The position numbers were made by a program, and so were the translations under genes. A DNA stretch of 64,000 nucleotides from Streptomyces actuosus (lineage in GTDB: Bacteria; Actinomycetota; Actinomycetes; Streptomycetales; Streptomycetaceae), in the NCBI RefSeq assembly GCF_016921115.1, contig NZ_JAFFZS010000029.1, forward strand, positions 1 to 64,000, read 5' to 3'. Under the pieces are notes generated by a model, which saw nothing but the letters and a program-made list of their open reading frames with translations, was not told the DNA's origin and did not search any database. Below, piece by piece: positions 36,177 to 44,644 of the stretch (position 1 is its first letter; each line of letters starts with the position of its first letter).

Positions 36177-37025
36177 GTGGCACGGAAGCTCGCCGTCATC
36201 GGCGCCGGCCTCATGGGTTCCGGCATCGCCCAGGTGTCCGCGCAGGCGGGCTGGGACGTCGTCCTGCGCGATGTCACCGACGAGGCGCTCCGGCGCGGTA
36301 CCGACGGCATCAAGGCGTCGTACGACAAGTTCGTGAGCAAAGGCAAGCTGGCGGCGCAGGACGCCGAGGCGGCCCTCGGCCGCATCACCGCCACCACCGA
36401 ACTGGAGGCCGCGGCCGACGCGGACGTCGTCGTCGAGGCCGTCTTCGAGAAGCTCGACGTCAAGCACGAGATCTTCCGCGCGCTCGACAAGCTCGTCAAG
36501 GACGACGCCGTCCTCGCCTCCAACACCTCCGCCATCCCCATCACCAAGATCGCGGCGGTCACCGGGCGCCCCGAGCGGGTCGTCGGCGTGCACTTCTTCT
36601 CCCCGGTGCCGATGATGCAGCTCGTCGAGCTCGTCCGCGGACACAAGACCAGTGACGAAACCCTCGCCGCCGCCCGCGAGTTCGCCGAGTCCGTCGGCAA
36701 GACCTGCATCGTCGTTAATCGCGACGTCGCCGGCTTCGTGACGACCCGTCTCATCTCCGCCCTCGTCGTCGAGGCCACCAAGCTGTACGAGTCGGGCGTC
36801 GCGACCGCCGAGGACATCGACCTCGCCTGCAAGCTGGGCTTCGGTCATGCCATGGGGCCGCTGGCCACCGCCGACCTCACGGGTGTCGACATCCTGCTGC
36901 ACGCCACCGGCAACATCTACACCGAGACCCAGGACGAGAAGTTCGCCCCGCCCGAGCTGATGCGCCGGATGGTTGATGCCGGTGACATCGGACGCAAGAG
37001 CGGGCAGGGCTTCTACACGTACTGA
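36177..37025 (+). CDS. 3-hydroxybutyryl-CoA dehydrogenase
   Basis: The enzyme interconverts acetoacetyl-CoA and 3-hydroxybutyryl-CoA with NAD(P). The 282-aa single-function form has the N-terminal Rossmann motif VIGAGLMGSGIAQ, the catalytic HFFSPVPMMQLVELV with His, and the C-terminal helical domain (ACKLGFGHAMGPLATADLTG). GTG 36177 lies 7 nt after AGGGGA; GTG 36171 is too close to that site. It could act in crotonyl-CoA/ethylmalonyl-CoA or butyryl-CoA metabolism, a link shared with the thiolase at 53916. Two palindromes upstream suggest specific regulation. Confidence 0.95.
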   Translation: MARKLAVIGAGLMGSGIAQVSAQAGWDVVLRDVTDEALRRGTDGIKASYDKFVSKGKLAAQDAEAALGRITATTELEAAADADVVVEAVFEKLDVKHEIFRALDKLVKDDAVLASNTSAIPITKIAAVTGRPERVVGVHFFSPVPMMQLVELVRGHKTSDETLAAAREFAESVGKTCIVVNRDVAGFVTTRLISALVVEATKLYESGVATAEDIDLACKLGFGHAMGPLATADLTGVDILLHATGNIYTETQDEKFAPPELMRRMVDAGDIGRKSGQGFYTY

Positions 37026-37203
37026 TCCACCGCGGCACCGGGTCCTGGCCGGGTGCCGAAACGGGCGCCCGCCACACCAGATCACCCTTCGGGGTGAATT
37101 CGGTATCGGTTCGCTTACAGGTAGCAACCCGACTGCCGTCGATGCAGTCAGAGGTTGCACAGCCACCGTCATGGAGTACGCCACGCACTCTCGGGGAGCG
37201 CAT

Positions 37204-37527
37204 ATGCACATCAGGGGCGACCACGCCGAGCTGGTCGTCGGGGGCCGCCTCGACGTCCGCAGCGCGGCGGACGCCCGTACGGTCCTGCACTCGGCCGTCG
37301 ACGACGGAGTCGGCGACCTGGTGCTGGACCTGTCCGAACTGGACTCCTGGGACGCCACCGGACTCGGGGTGATCATGGGCGTCCACCGGCGGGCCGGCCG
37401 CTGCGGACGGCGCCTCGTGCTGCGCGGCGTGCCCCCGCAGATGCAGCGGCTGCTGGTGGCGACGCGGCTGCACCGCATCCTGGCGATCGAGGGCGGCCTC
37501 GCCGTGGAGTCCCTCCCCCGCGTGTGA
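37204..37527 (+). CDS. STAS-domain protein (anti-sigma factor antagonist type)
   Basis: This 107-aa protein is one STAS domain. The phospho-acceptor region reads LDSWDATGLGVIMG, with Thr where SpoIIAA has the phosphorylated Ser, so phosphorylation at Thr is possible. ATG 37204 follows GGGGA; an ATG at 37171 is an alternative. No anti-sigma kinase gene is adjacent; the next gene encodes a P-loop protein, and the two may act together. Confidence 0.85.
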   Translation: MHIRGDHAELVVGGRLDVRSAADARTVLHSAVDDGVGDLVLDLSELDSWDATGLGVIMGVHRRAGRCGRRLVLRGVPPQMQRLLVATRLHRILAIEGGLAVESLPRV

Positions 37528-37761
37528 CGGCGCACTCCGGCGGCTTCCGGCGAAACGTGCCACGCACCCAATCCTCACGAGACCGTGATGTCTCGGACGG
37601 CGCGGTACCCCGGGCTGTCGTAGATACTGAGCGAAGGTTTACGGTTCGACTGCCCGCCGCCCGCAACCCTCGACCGGGCACCGGACCAGAAGCGACAGCG
37701 CAGTGTGCAGCAAGGCCGGGAGGGGCTACCGCCACACGACGCTTTTGGGGGCTTGAGACCT

Positions 37762-40398
37762 ATGGACCCGAACAACCGGGGACCCGAGGAGCACGGCCAC
37801 GACGCCCGGGACACCTCCCGGTCCGGCGACTTCGAGACCGGGGCAGGCCACTCGTCGCGCCCGCGCCCGGCCAGAGACCCCCTCGCACCCGACTTCGCTC
37901 CACACACGGCACCTGCGCCCGCCCGCACGGTGCAGCTCGTCTCCGGCGACTTCCAGCTCACCGTCAACCCCGTCGACGGCAGTGAGATAGAGCAGTCCCC
38001 GCAGGGGAGCGCCGTGCCGGCCGAGTCCGGCCGGGAACAGGGAACCGAGCGGCCCGGCCGCCCCGAGAAGCTCACCCCGGCGCAGCGCGCCGAGTCCGCC
38101 CGCGCCACCAGGCCGCCGGTACCGGCCGGTCCGACCCGGCCGGCGCTCGGGCTGATCGGCCGCCAGGACGAGCGGGAGCACCTGGTGCGGCTGCTCGCCC
38201 GGGGGCGTTCCGTCCGCCTGACCGGCCCGGGCGGCTCCGGCCGCACCAGCCTCCTCGACCTCGTCGCCGACGACTGCACCGACCTCGCCCCCGACGGCGT
38301 CGTCCGTCTGACCGGCTTCCACCGCACCCCGGGCGAACTGCTGCACGACCTCTTCCACGCCGTGTACCGTGCGCCCCGATACCGCCCGGACCGGGACGAA
38401 CTGCTCGCCTGTGTGGGCGAGATCGGCGCGGTCGTCGTCGTCGACGACGTCGAGTTCGGCGGCAGCGCGCTGGAGGAACTGCTGGACGCCACCCCCGAGT
38501 GCGCCTTCCTGATCTCCGCGACCCCCGACGTCCCCGCCCCGTCCGCCGACTCCGCCGTGGAAGAGGTCACCCTCGACGGTCTCGACCGCGCCGGCGGCAT
38601 CGAACTCATCGAGCGCTCCCTCGACCGCGTCCTCACCGAGGACGAGTCCAACTGGGCGGGCGACCTGTGGTTCGAGTCCGAGGGGCTGCCGCTGCGCTTC
38701 GTCCAGGCCGGAGCCCTGCTGCGCCAGCGCGACCGGCTGCGTGCCGGCGCCGACGCCGTCGACGAGTTCGGCGTCTTCGAGGACGCCCCGCCCACCGACG
38801 AGCCCGTCCTGGCCGCCGGCGACGAGGACGACATACCCCTGCCCTCCCTCGGGGAGGCCGCCGCCCCGGCGCCGCTGCTCGCCTCCCGGCTGAGCTCCTC
38901 CGCCCGCGCCACCCTGCGGATCGCCGTCGCCCTCGGCGGCGAGGTGCCCCACCAGGCGCACCTGCCCGCGCTGATCGGCGACACCCACGCCGACGCCGCC
39001 CTCGGTGAACTCGCCGGCTGTGGGCTGGTCTCACCCGTCGGCCCCCGCTACCGGCTCGCCGCCGGCGTGCCGGCCCAGCTGGAGGCCGCCGACTACGCCG
39101 ACGACGTCGAGGAGCACGCCCGCAACGCGGCCCGGCACTACGCCTGGTGGACCGGGCACCCCTCGGTCACCCCCGAGCGGGTGTGCGCCGAGGCCGACGC
39201 CGTGCTCGCCGCGCTGGGCGTCCTGGTGCCGCTCACCAGGCCGTCGAGCGAGGACGCCGCGGACGACGAGGAGCAGGAGAGCCTCGCCGTACGGCTGGCC
39301 CGCACCGCCGCGCCCGCCTTCGCCGCCGGACTGCACTGGGGTGCCTGGGAGCGCGCGCTGCGCTCCGGCACCGAGGCCTCCCGGCTCGCCGGCGAGGTCG
39401 CCGAACAGGCCTACTTCCACCACGAGCTGGGCATCCTCGCGCTGTGCGGCGGACAGCTCGACCGGGCCCGCGCCGAACTGGAGGCCTCCATCGGCCTGCG
39501 CGGCGCCCTCTCCGACAAGCGCGGCACCGTCTCCGGCCGCCGCGCCCTCGCCCTGGTCGCCGACCGGGCGGGCGACCTGCCCGGTCTGCCGGCCGGGAGC
39601 ACGGCCGGCGCGACGGCGGGCGAGGAGGTGTCCGACGCCCGGCGCGACGAGTCGGCCTCACCGCCCGGTGGCGTTCCCGCGGCCTTCCCGGCTCTGGCGC
39701 GTCCGGGCATCGAGGCATCCCCCCTGGTCACCCACCAGGTCCCCGGCTTTTCACCCGTGCCCAAGGACGGGGGCGGCATCCGGGGTCTGGCCCGGCGCAA
39801 CCTCGTGGCCGCCGGTGCGGGCGCGCTGCTCGTCGCCGTGCTGGGCACGGTGGTGACGCTCGGCGCCACCTCCAGCAACGACGCCACCACCCCCTCCGAG
39901 CAGGTCGGCGTCAACCCGTCGGCCAGCCAGGGCGTGGACGGCGGCAGCCTCGGCGCCGACACCCCGGAGGGCGACGCCGAGGACGGCGACACCGGCTCCG
40001 CCACCGCCCGCCCCTCGAACCCGGGCCCCGACGGCACGCTGGGCACGTCCGACGACCCGACGCCGAGCAGCACCGGAAAGGCTCCCCGGCCCAGCGGGAC
40101 GCGGGGATCCGGCGGCCCCTCCGCCTCGCCGACGACGTCCCCGTCCGCGTCGGTGACGAGCCCCACCACCTCGCCGTCCTCGACGTGGGCGCCGACGTCG
40201 CCGACGACCTCGACCGAGACGAGCCCCTCGGGCTCGCCCACGGGAACCGGGGGGAGCCCGACCGGCTCCCCGAGCACCACCCCGGACGCCGCGAGCGGGC
40301 TGCCCGCCTCCTCCTCCCCGGTGCAGACGGCCGACTCGGCGAGCGCCCCGCAGACCGGTGAGGCGGGGAGCCCGAGCAGCACCGAGTCGGTGATCTGA
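37762..40398 (+). CDS. Membrane-anchored P-loop NTPase-like protein with degenerate Walker A
   Basis: The 878-aa product has a disordered N-terminus (~1-125), an AAA/STAND-like domain with GLIGRQDEREHLVRLL, a Walker-A-like TGPGGSGRTS in which the usual Lys is Arg161, and Walker-B-like AVVVVDDVEFGG, then a helical region ending in a TPR-like stretch (QAYFHHELGILALCGGQLDRA). One membrane segment (~681-703) precedes a ~175-residue Ser/Thr/Pro/Gly-rich tail that would lie outside. The Arg suggests weak or no ATP hydrolysis. It may be a signalling scaffold linked to the STAS gene. The ATG follows GGGGG at ~10 nt. Confidence 0.8.
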   Translation: MDPNNRGPEEHGHDARDTSRSGDFETGAGHSSRPRPARDPLAPDFAPHTAPAPARTVQLVSGDFQLTVNPVDGSEIEQSPQGSAVPAESGREQGTERPGRPEKLTPAQRAESARATRPPVPAGPTRPALGLIGRQDEREHLVRLLARGRSVRLTGPGGSGRTSLLDLVADDCTDLAPDGVVRLTGFHRTPGELLHDLFHAVYRAPRYRPDRDELLACVGEIGAVVVVDDVEFGGSALEELLDATPECAFLISATPDVPAPSADSAVEEVTLDGLDRAGGIELIERSLDRVLTEDESNWAGDLWFESEGLPLRFVQAGALLRQRDRLRAGADAVDEFGVFEDAPPTDEPVLAAGDEDDIPLPSLGEAAAPAPLLASRLSSSARATLRIAVALGGEVPHQAHLPALIGDTHADAALGELAGCGLVSPVGPRYRLAAGVPAQLEAADYADDVEEHARNAARHYAWWTGHPSVTPERVCAEADAVLAALGVLVPLTRPSSEDAADDEEQESLAVRLARTAAPAFAAGLHWGAWERALRSGTEASRLAGEVAEQAYFHHELGILALCGGQLDRARAELEASIGLRGALSDKRGTVSGRRALALVADRAGDLPGLPAGSTAGATAGEEVSDARRDESASPPGGVPAAFPALARPGIEASPLVTHQVPGFSPVPKDGGGIRGLARRNLVAAGAGALLVAVLGTVVTLGATSSNDATTPSEQVGVNPSASQGVDGGSLGADTPEGDAEDGDTGSATARPSNPGPDGTLGTSDDPTPSSTGKAPRPSGTRGSGGPSASPTTSPSASVTSPTTSPSSTWAPTSPTTSTETSPSGSPTGTGGSPTGSPSTTPDAASGLPASSSPVQTADSASAPQTGEAGSPSSTESVI

Positions 40399-40428
40399 CC
40401 AACCCGCACGCCGCGCACGGCACGAAAA

Positions 40429-40456
40429 GGCCGGGCCCGCTTCCGCGGACCCGGCC
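40429..40456. terminator. Shared terminator between convergent NTPase-like gene and nucS
   Basis: GGCCGGGCCCGC and GCGGACCCGGCC form a 12-bp stem with one mismatch and a TTCC loop, preceded by AAAA. It can serve both strands. Confidence 0.75.
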
Positions 40457-40504
40457 CTGTGCTCCGGGATGCCGTGCCGCACGAGGGCGGGACGAACCGC
40501 CTGC

Positions 40505-41176
40505 TCAGAACAGGCGCAGCTTGTCGTCCACGATGCCGCGCAGCGCGTCGTAGTCCAGGACCTGGCAGCCGATGCCGCGGTCGGTGGCCAGGACGCGGGC
40601 CTGCGGCTTGATCTCCTGCGCGGCGAAGACGCCCCGCACCGGTGCCAGATGCGGGTCGCGGTTGAGCAGTTCCAGGTAGCGGGTGAGCTGTTCCACACCG
40701 TCGATCTCACCGCGCCGCTTGATCTCCACGGCGACCGTCTGCCCCTCGGCGTCCCGGCACAGGATGTCGACGGGGCCGATGGCGGTCATGTATTCGCGGC
40801 GGATCAGGGTGTAGCCCTCGCCGAGCGTCTCGATGCGGTCGGCGAGCAGTTCCTGGAGGTGCGCTTCCACGCCGTCCTTGATCAGGCCGGGATCGACGCC
40901 GAGTTCGTGGCTGGAGTCGTGGAGGATCTCCTCCATCGTGATGATGAGCTTCTCGCCCGCCTTGTTGACGACGGTCCAGACACCCGCGTCCTCGCCGGAG
41001 CCCTCCTTGAGCGTGCACGGCGGCGACATCCAGTTCAGGGGCTTGTAGGCCCGGTCGTCCGCGTGGACGGAGACGCTGCCGTCCGCCTTCACCAGGATCA
41101 GACGGGGGGCGGAGGGGAGGTGGGCGGTGAGCCGGCCCGCGTAGTCGACGGAGCACCGGGCGATGACGAGACGCAT
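40505..41176 (-). CDS. nucS: Mismatch-specific endonuclease NucS (EndoMS)
   Basis: NucS replaces MutS/MutL in many Actinobacteria: it cuts both strands at G-T, G-G and T-T mismatches. The 223-aa product has the N-terminal DNA-binding/dimerisation domain (MRLVIARCSVDYAGRLTAHL) and a RecB-like nuclease with D137, E151 and K153 (GPVDILCRD, VAVEIKRRG). It ends DKLRLF, which resembles a beta-clamp-binding tail. No Shine-Dalgarno sequence precedes ATG 41176; TAGCGT lies 8 nt upstream, so the mRNA may be leaderless. Confidence 0.95.
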   Translation of the reverse strand: MRLVIARCSVDYAGRLTAHLPSAPRLILVKADGSVSVHADDRAYKPLNWMSPPCTLKEGSGEDAGVWTVVNKAGEKLIITMEEILHDSSHELGVDPGLIKDGVEAHLQELLADRIETLGEGYTLIRREYMTAIGPVDILCRDAEGQTVAVEIKRRGEIDGVEQLTRYLELLNRDPHLAPVRGVFAAQEIKPQARVLATDRGIGCQVLDYDALRGIVDDKLRLF

Positions 41177-41184
41177 GGTCGGCA

Positions 41185-41190
41185 ACGCTA
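41185..41190 (-). promoter_or_regulatory. Candidate -10 box (TAGCGT) for leaderless nucS mRNA
   Basis: TAGCGT on the minus strand ends 8 nt before the nucS ATG. No clear -35 is seen at 17-18 bp. Confidence 0.35.
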
Positions 41191-41483
41191 CTCGAAGGGC
41201 CCACCGTCACGCGATTCGCCCACCCGCCGCCCGCCGGAACCCCGGGCAAAGGCCCTGCGGGCCGTCCCCTTGATCCTGGAAAGCACGCGTTCCGACGTGG
41301 CCGATTGTATGCACAACAGCAAGTCTCTTTGTCGGCATTCTCCTGGTGCCGTCACGGTCCGTTGCCTACCGTAGGAACGGGAGGTCGCGATGCATGCACT
41401 CAGCGTGTCCGGTGTCTGTGCATGGCGAACTCCCTTTCCCTGTCCGGCAACCCCTGCTGTGCGGGGGTGCGAGAGGAGAACCC

Positions 41484-41876
41484 ATGTCGCTCGACGTCTC
41501 ACCGGCCCTACTCGAACAGGCCGAGCGAGGCGAGGTCGACGAAGCTGACTTCGTCGACTGCGTCCGGACCTCCCTGCCCTATGCGTGGGAGATGGTCAGC
41601 TCCCTGGTGGCACAGCTGAAGGTGGACGGCGGTGAGTTCGCCGACAACCAGACGCCCCCGCCGGACGAGCAGGCGCGCGGTCAGTTGTTGCGTGCGCTCG
41701 CGAGTGACGCGATCCGCGGTGCGCTCCAGCGGCACTTCGGTGTGCGACTGGCTTTCCAGAACTGCCACCGCGTGGCGGTGTTCCCGCTGGACGACTCGGT
41801 CGACGGGACGCTGGCGCGCTTCACCTCGATCCGCAGCCAGTTGCTCAACCAGTCTCCGGAACTCCGGGACTGCTGA
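41484..41876 (+). CDS. SCO5389-family protein of unknown function
   Basis: The 130-aa product (MSLDVSPALLEQAERGEVDE...) has an acidic helical N-terminus and a C-terminal domain with GALQRHFGVRLAFQNCHRVA. It has no signal peptide or membrane segment. I recognise it as the family named after S. coelicolor SCO5389, widespread in Streptomyces and without a known role. The ATG follows GAGAGGAG. A 200-bp leader precedes it. It is monocistronic, ending at a strong hairpin. Confidence 0.82.
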   Translation: MSLDVSPALLEQAERGEVDEADFVDCVRTSLPYAWEMVSSLVAQLKVDGGEFADNQTPPPDEQARGQLLRALASDAIRGALQRHFGVRLAFQNCHRVAVFPLDDSVDGTLARFTSIRSQLLNQSPELRDC

Positions 41877-41890
41877 GCAGCGAGCCGCAT

Positions 41891-41939
41891 GCTTGCCGCT
41901 CCGTACGCGGGAGGTGCAATCAGTACTGGAGCGGCAAGC
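41891..41939. terminator. Shared terminator between convergent genes
   Basis: A perfect 12-bp stem, GCTTGCCGCTCC (41891-41902) and GGAGCGGCAAGC (41928-41939), with a 25-nt loop, lies between the SCO5389-type gene and the oxidoreductase gene. Confidence 0.75.
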
Positions 41940-41959
41940 CCTCCGTGTGGCGGGGGTGT

Positions 41960-42988
41960 TCAGCTCAGGTGCGGCAGGACCTCGGCGCCCAGCCGCCGCA
42001 CGTTCTCCTCCGTCGCCGCGAGGTCTCCCGACCCCTCCACCACGAGGGCGAAGCGGGAGATGCCGGTGCGCTCGCTCGTCGCCGAGAGGCGGTCGGCGCA
42101 CAACCGGGGGGTGCCCACGGGATGCAGCCCGCAGAGCAGCTCGGTGTACGCCAGCGGGTCGCGCATCATCCGGGCGCGGCCGTCGACCGTGACATGCGCG
42201 TCGAGCCCCTGTTTCAGCCAACCCGGCATTGCCTTCGTCAAAGTCTCCACGGCGTCCGTGCGCCGGTCCGCGATCTGGCAGACACCCGCGGAGACGTGCG
42301 CCGCCGCGCGGATCTCGTCCTCGGGGCGCCCGGCCTCGCGCGCCCGGTACCGCCACAGCGCGATCATCTCCGCCTTCTCCTCGTCCCCGACGTGCATCCC
42401 GAGCAGCATCGGCAGCCCGCGCTCCGCGGCCAGCCGCACGCTCGCCGGGGACGTGCACGCCAGGACCACCTCCGGACCCGCGGTGTCCGTCAGCGACTCC
42501 GACGGGCGCGGCACGACGGGGACCTCCCGGAATCGGAACCGCTCGCCGTCGGCCCCCACCGACGGTTCGCCGAGCCACCGCATCAGCAGATCGAGTGATT
42601 CGGGGAACCCCTCCTCGTACGCGGACAGGCCCGCGCCGAACACCTCCAGGTCCACCCAGGGCCCGCCGCGTCCGACACCGAGCGAGAACCGCCCGCCGCT
42701 CGTCAGATGCAGCAGGGCCGCCTGCTCGCCGACCGCGACCGGGTGCTGGGCCGGCAGCACGGACACCGCCGTGCCGACCCGGATGCGCCGGGTGCGGCCC
42801 AGCAGCAGAGCGGCCAGAGTGATCGCCGACGGGCAGGTGCCGTACGGTACGAAATGGTGCTCGGCCAGCCAGACGGCGTCGAGCCCGGCCTCCTCGGCGA
42901 CCTCGGCGGAGCGGACCGCGCGGTGCAGAGCCTCCCCATGGCCCTGGCCGGGGAACTGGGCCGCCAACACAAAACTTCCAACACGCAT
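41960..42988 (-). CDS. LLM-class flavin-dependent oxidoreductase
   Basis: Members are bacterial-luciferase-like TIM barrels that use FMN or F420. The 342-aa product shows AEEAGLDAVWLAEHHF near the N-terminus, TRRIRVGTAVSVLPAQHPV, and SGGRFSLGVGRGG. The substrate is unknown. ATG 42988 follows CAGGAAAA; a longer frame to 43063 has no conservation. It stands alone between convergent and divergent neighbours. Confidence 0.88.
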   Translation of the reverse strand: MRVGSFVLAAQFPGQGHGEALHRAVRSAEVAEEAGLDAVWLAEHHFVPYGTCPSAITLAALLLGRTRRIRVGTAVSVLPAQHPVAVGEQAALLHLTSGGRFSLGVGRGGPWVDLEVFGAGLSAYEEGFPESLDLLMRWLGEPSVGADGERFRFREVPVVPRPSESLTDTAGPEVVLACTSPASVRLAAERGLPMLLGMHVGDEEKAEMIALWRYRAREAGRPEDEIRAAAHVSAGVCQIADRRTDAVETLTKAMPGWLKQGLDAHVTVDGRARMMRDPLAYTELLCGLHPVGTPRLCADRLSATSERTGISRFALVVEGSGDLAATEENVRRLGAEVLPHLS

Positions 42989-43220
42989 GCGCTTTTCCTG
43001 CTTCCTGGCTCCGACACGGAGCTCCCCCACCCGGCATAACCGTCCGACACGTGCCGAGGACACGGCCTGACGGAGTAATTTGCCGATTGTCTGGAGAATG
43101 CTCCGGGAACGGACTTTCCCGCAGGGGGACTTGTGGGGTTTGGTCCCCTACGCGTACCCGGTGCCGGGCCGCGTACGCTGGATACGGCCCCTGCTCCCCT
43201 TCAGCTCCGTGAGGTGTTCC

Positions 43221-43553
43221 GTGTCCCCGCGCCGCAACCGTCCCAAGGGCTCCGACGGATCGGGCCGGAGCGCCGAGGAGGACCGCTCCGGACGCTACGG
43301 CGGCTGGCAGTCCTCGGTGCAGTGGCAGGGCGAGGAATGGAGTGTGCGGCATGTGGCCGGCGCGAGCGCCCAGGGCAAGTCCTACCGGTGCCCCGGCTGC
43401 GACCAGCTGATTCCGGACGGCGTCCCGCACGTCGTGGCCTGGCCCGAGCACTCCGGCGTCGACGAACGCCGGCACTGGCACAAGGCGTGCTGGAACGCAC
43501 GGGACCGCCGCACCACGCGGGTGCAGCGGTCCCGTCAGGCCCCGAGATTCTAG
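43221..43553 (+). CDS. Small putative zinc-binding protein
   Basis: The 110-aa product is Arg-rich at both ends and has a likely metal site: YRCPGCDQLIPDG followed by HVVAWP and RRHWHKACW (CxxC ... HxxxC). It may bind zinc and nucleic acid. Older annotations call relatives ATP/GTP-binding proteins, but I see no P-loop. GTG 43221 follows GAGGTG at 5 nt; longer frames upstream run through promoter-like DNA. Confidence 0.7.
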   Translation: MSPRRNRPKGSDGSGRSAEEDRSGRYGGWQSSVQWQGEEWSVRHVAGASAQGKSYRCPGCDQLIPDGVPHVVAWPEHSGVDERRHWHKACWNARDRRTTRVQRSRQAPRF

Positions 43554-43642
43554 TGCCGCGGCAGGCAACGTTCGCCCCGCCGCGACGCCCGGCACGCTCC
43601 CTCGCTGCCCCGAGGGCGCGGGCGGTGCCCCCACCCGCCGCA

Positions 43643-43687
43643 CCGGCCGGAAGGCCGAGTACGCCCAGTACGAGGGCTTCCGGCCGG
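43643..43687. terminator. Shared terminator before the ABC cluster
   Basis: CCGGCCGGAAG (43643-43653) pairs with CTTCCGGCCGG (43677-43687), an 11-bp stem between the zinc-protein gene and the end of the minus-strand ABC operon. Confidence 0.65.
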
Positions 43688-43771
43688 CACACCGAGAGCA
43701 CGCACCGGACGCCGCTCCTCAACGGGCGAACGCCGCCTGCCGCGGCACTGGGACACGCCCTGGTCCGTCCC

Positions 43772-44644
43772 TCAGACGTCCCGCTTCTGCAGCAGCGCGT
43801 AGGCACCGGCGAAGGCCACCGCCGTCACCCCGAGGGCGATCCACAGCGGGTCCCAGCCGGACGGGCCTGAATCGGTGAGCGAGTTGGAGTAGAAGACGCT
43901 CAGCTGGTTCGGGATCGAGTACTCGAACAGCGCCTGGCGCAGGTCCGACAGCGATTCCGAGAACATGAACAGCGCGATCACCAGCGGGGCCAGCACCAGT
44001 CCGATCATGATGGTGATGGCGCCGGCCGAGTGCCGGATGATCGAGCCGACGACGAGCGAGAGCAGCCCCAGCAGGGCGATGTAGAGGGACACCCCGACGG
44101 TGCCCTTGAACCACTCCGCACCGGACGGCTCTCGGGCGCCGTCGAGCATGCCCACCTGGGCGACGGCGACGAGCGACGCGGACACCAGCGTCACCACGAA
44201 GGCCACCGCGAAGAACACGATCGCCTTCGCGGTGAGCACCCGCCCGCGCGACGGGCAGGCCACCATCGTGGTCCTGATCATGCCCGTGCCGTACTCCGAG
44301 GCCGTGGTCAGCACGCCGAGCGTGATGACGCACATGCTGCCCAGCAGCAGCCCGAAGAAGCCGAAGGACAGCGGGTTCTCGCCGTTCAGATCACCGTCGG
44401 AGGCGTTGGCGGCGATCGCCGCGCCGGCCAGCAGCCCGATCCCGACGACCAGCAGCACGAACACGCCCAGCGTCCACATCGTGGAGCGCACCGAGCGGAT
44501 CTTCGTCCACTCGGAGGCGAGAGCATGCCCGAGGTGCGTGCGCACCACGGGGATCGGCGAGGTGTAGCCGGGGTGCGACGGTCCGGCCGCCGCCTGCCAG
44601 TTCGGCGGCGCGGCCTGCGGCATGGGGGACTGGGGCGTGCTCAT
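43772..44644 (-). CDS. ABC-2 type permease (first pair)
   Basis: The 290-aa membrane protein has a Pro/Gln/Ala-rich cytoplasmic N-terminus (~50 aa), EWTKIRSVRSTMWTL before the first helix, and six predicted membrane helices, ending ALLQKRDV. It pairs with the ATPase that overlaps it by 4 bp (ATGA). The substrate is unknown. It resembles the second permease at 46022, which suggests duplication. Confidence 0.88.
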   Translation of the reverse strand: MSTPQSPMPQAAPPNWQAAAGPSHPGYTSPIPVVRTHLGHALASEWTKIRSVRSTMWTLGVFVLLVVGIGLLAGAAIAANASDGDLNGENPLSFGFFGLLLGSMCVITLGVLTTASEYGTGMIRTTMVACPSRGRVLTAKAIVFFAVAFVVTLVSASLVAVAQVGMLDGAREPSGAEWFKGTVGVSLYIALLGLLSLVVGSIIRHSAGAITIMIGLVLAPLVIALFMFSESLSDLRQALFEYSIPNQLSVFYSNSLTDSGPSGWDPLWIALGVTAVAFAGAYALLQKRDV

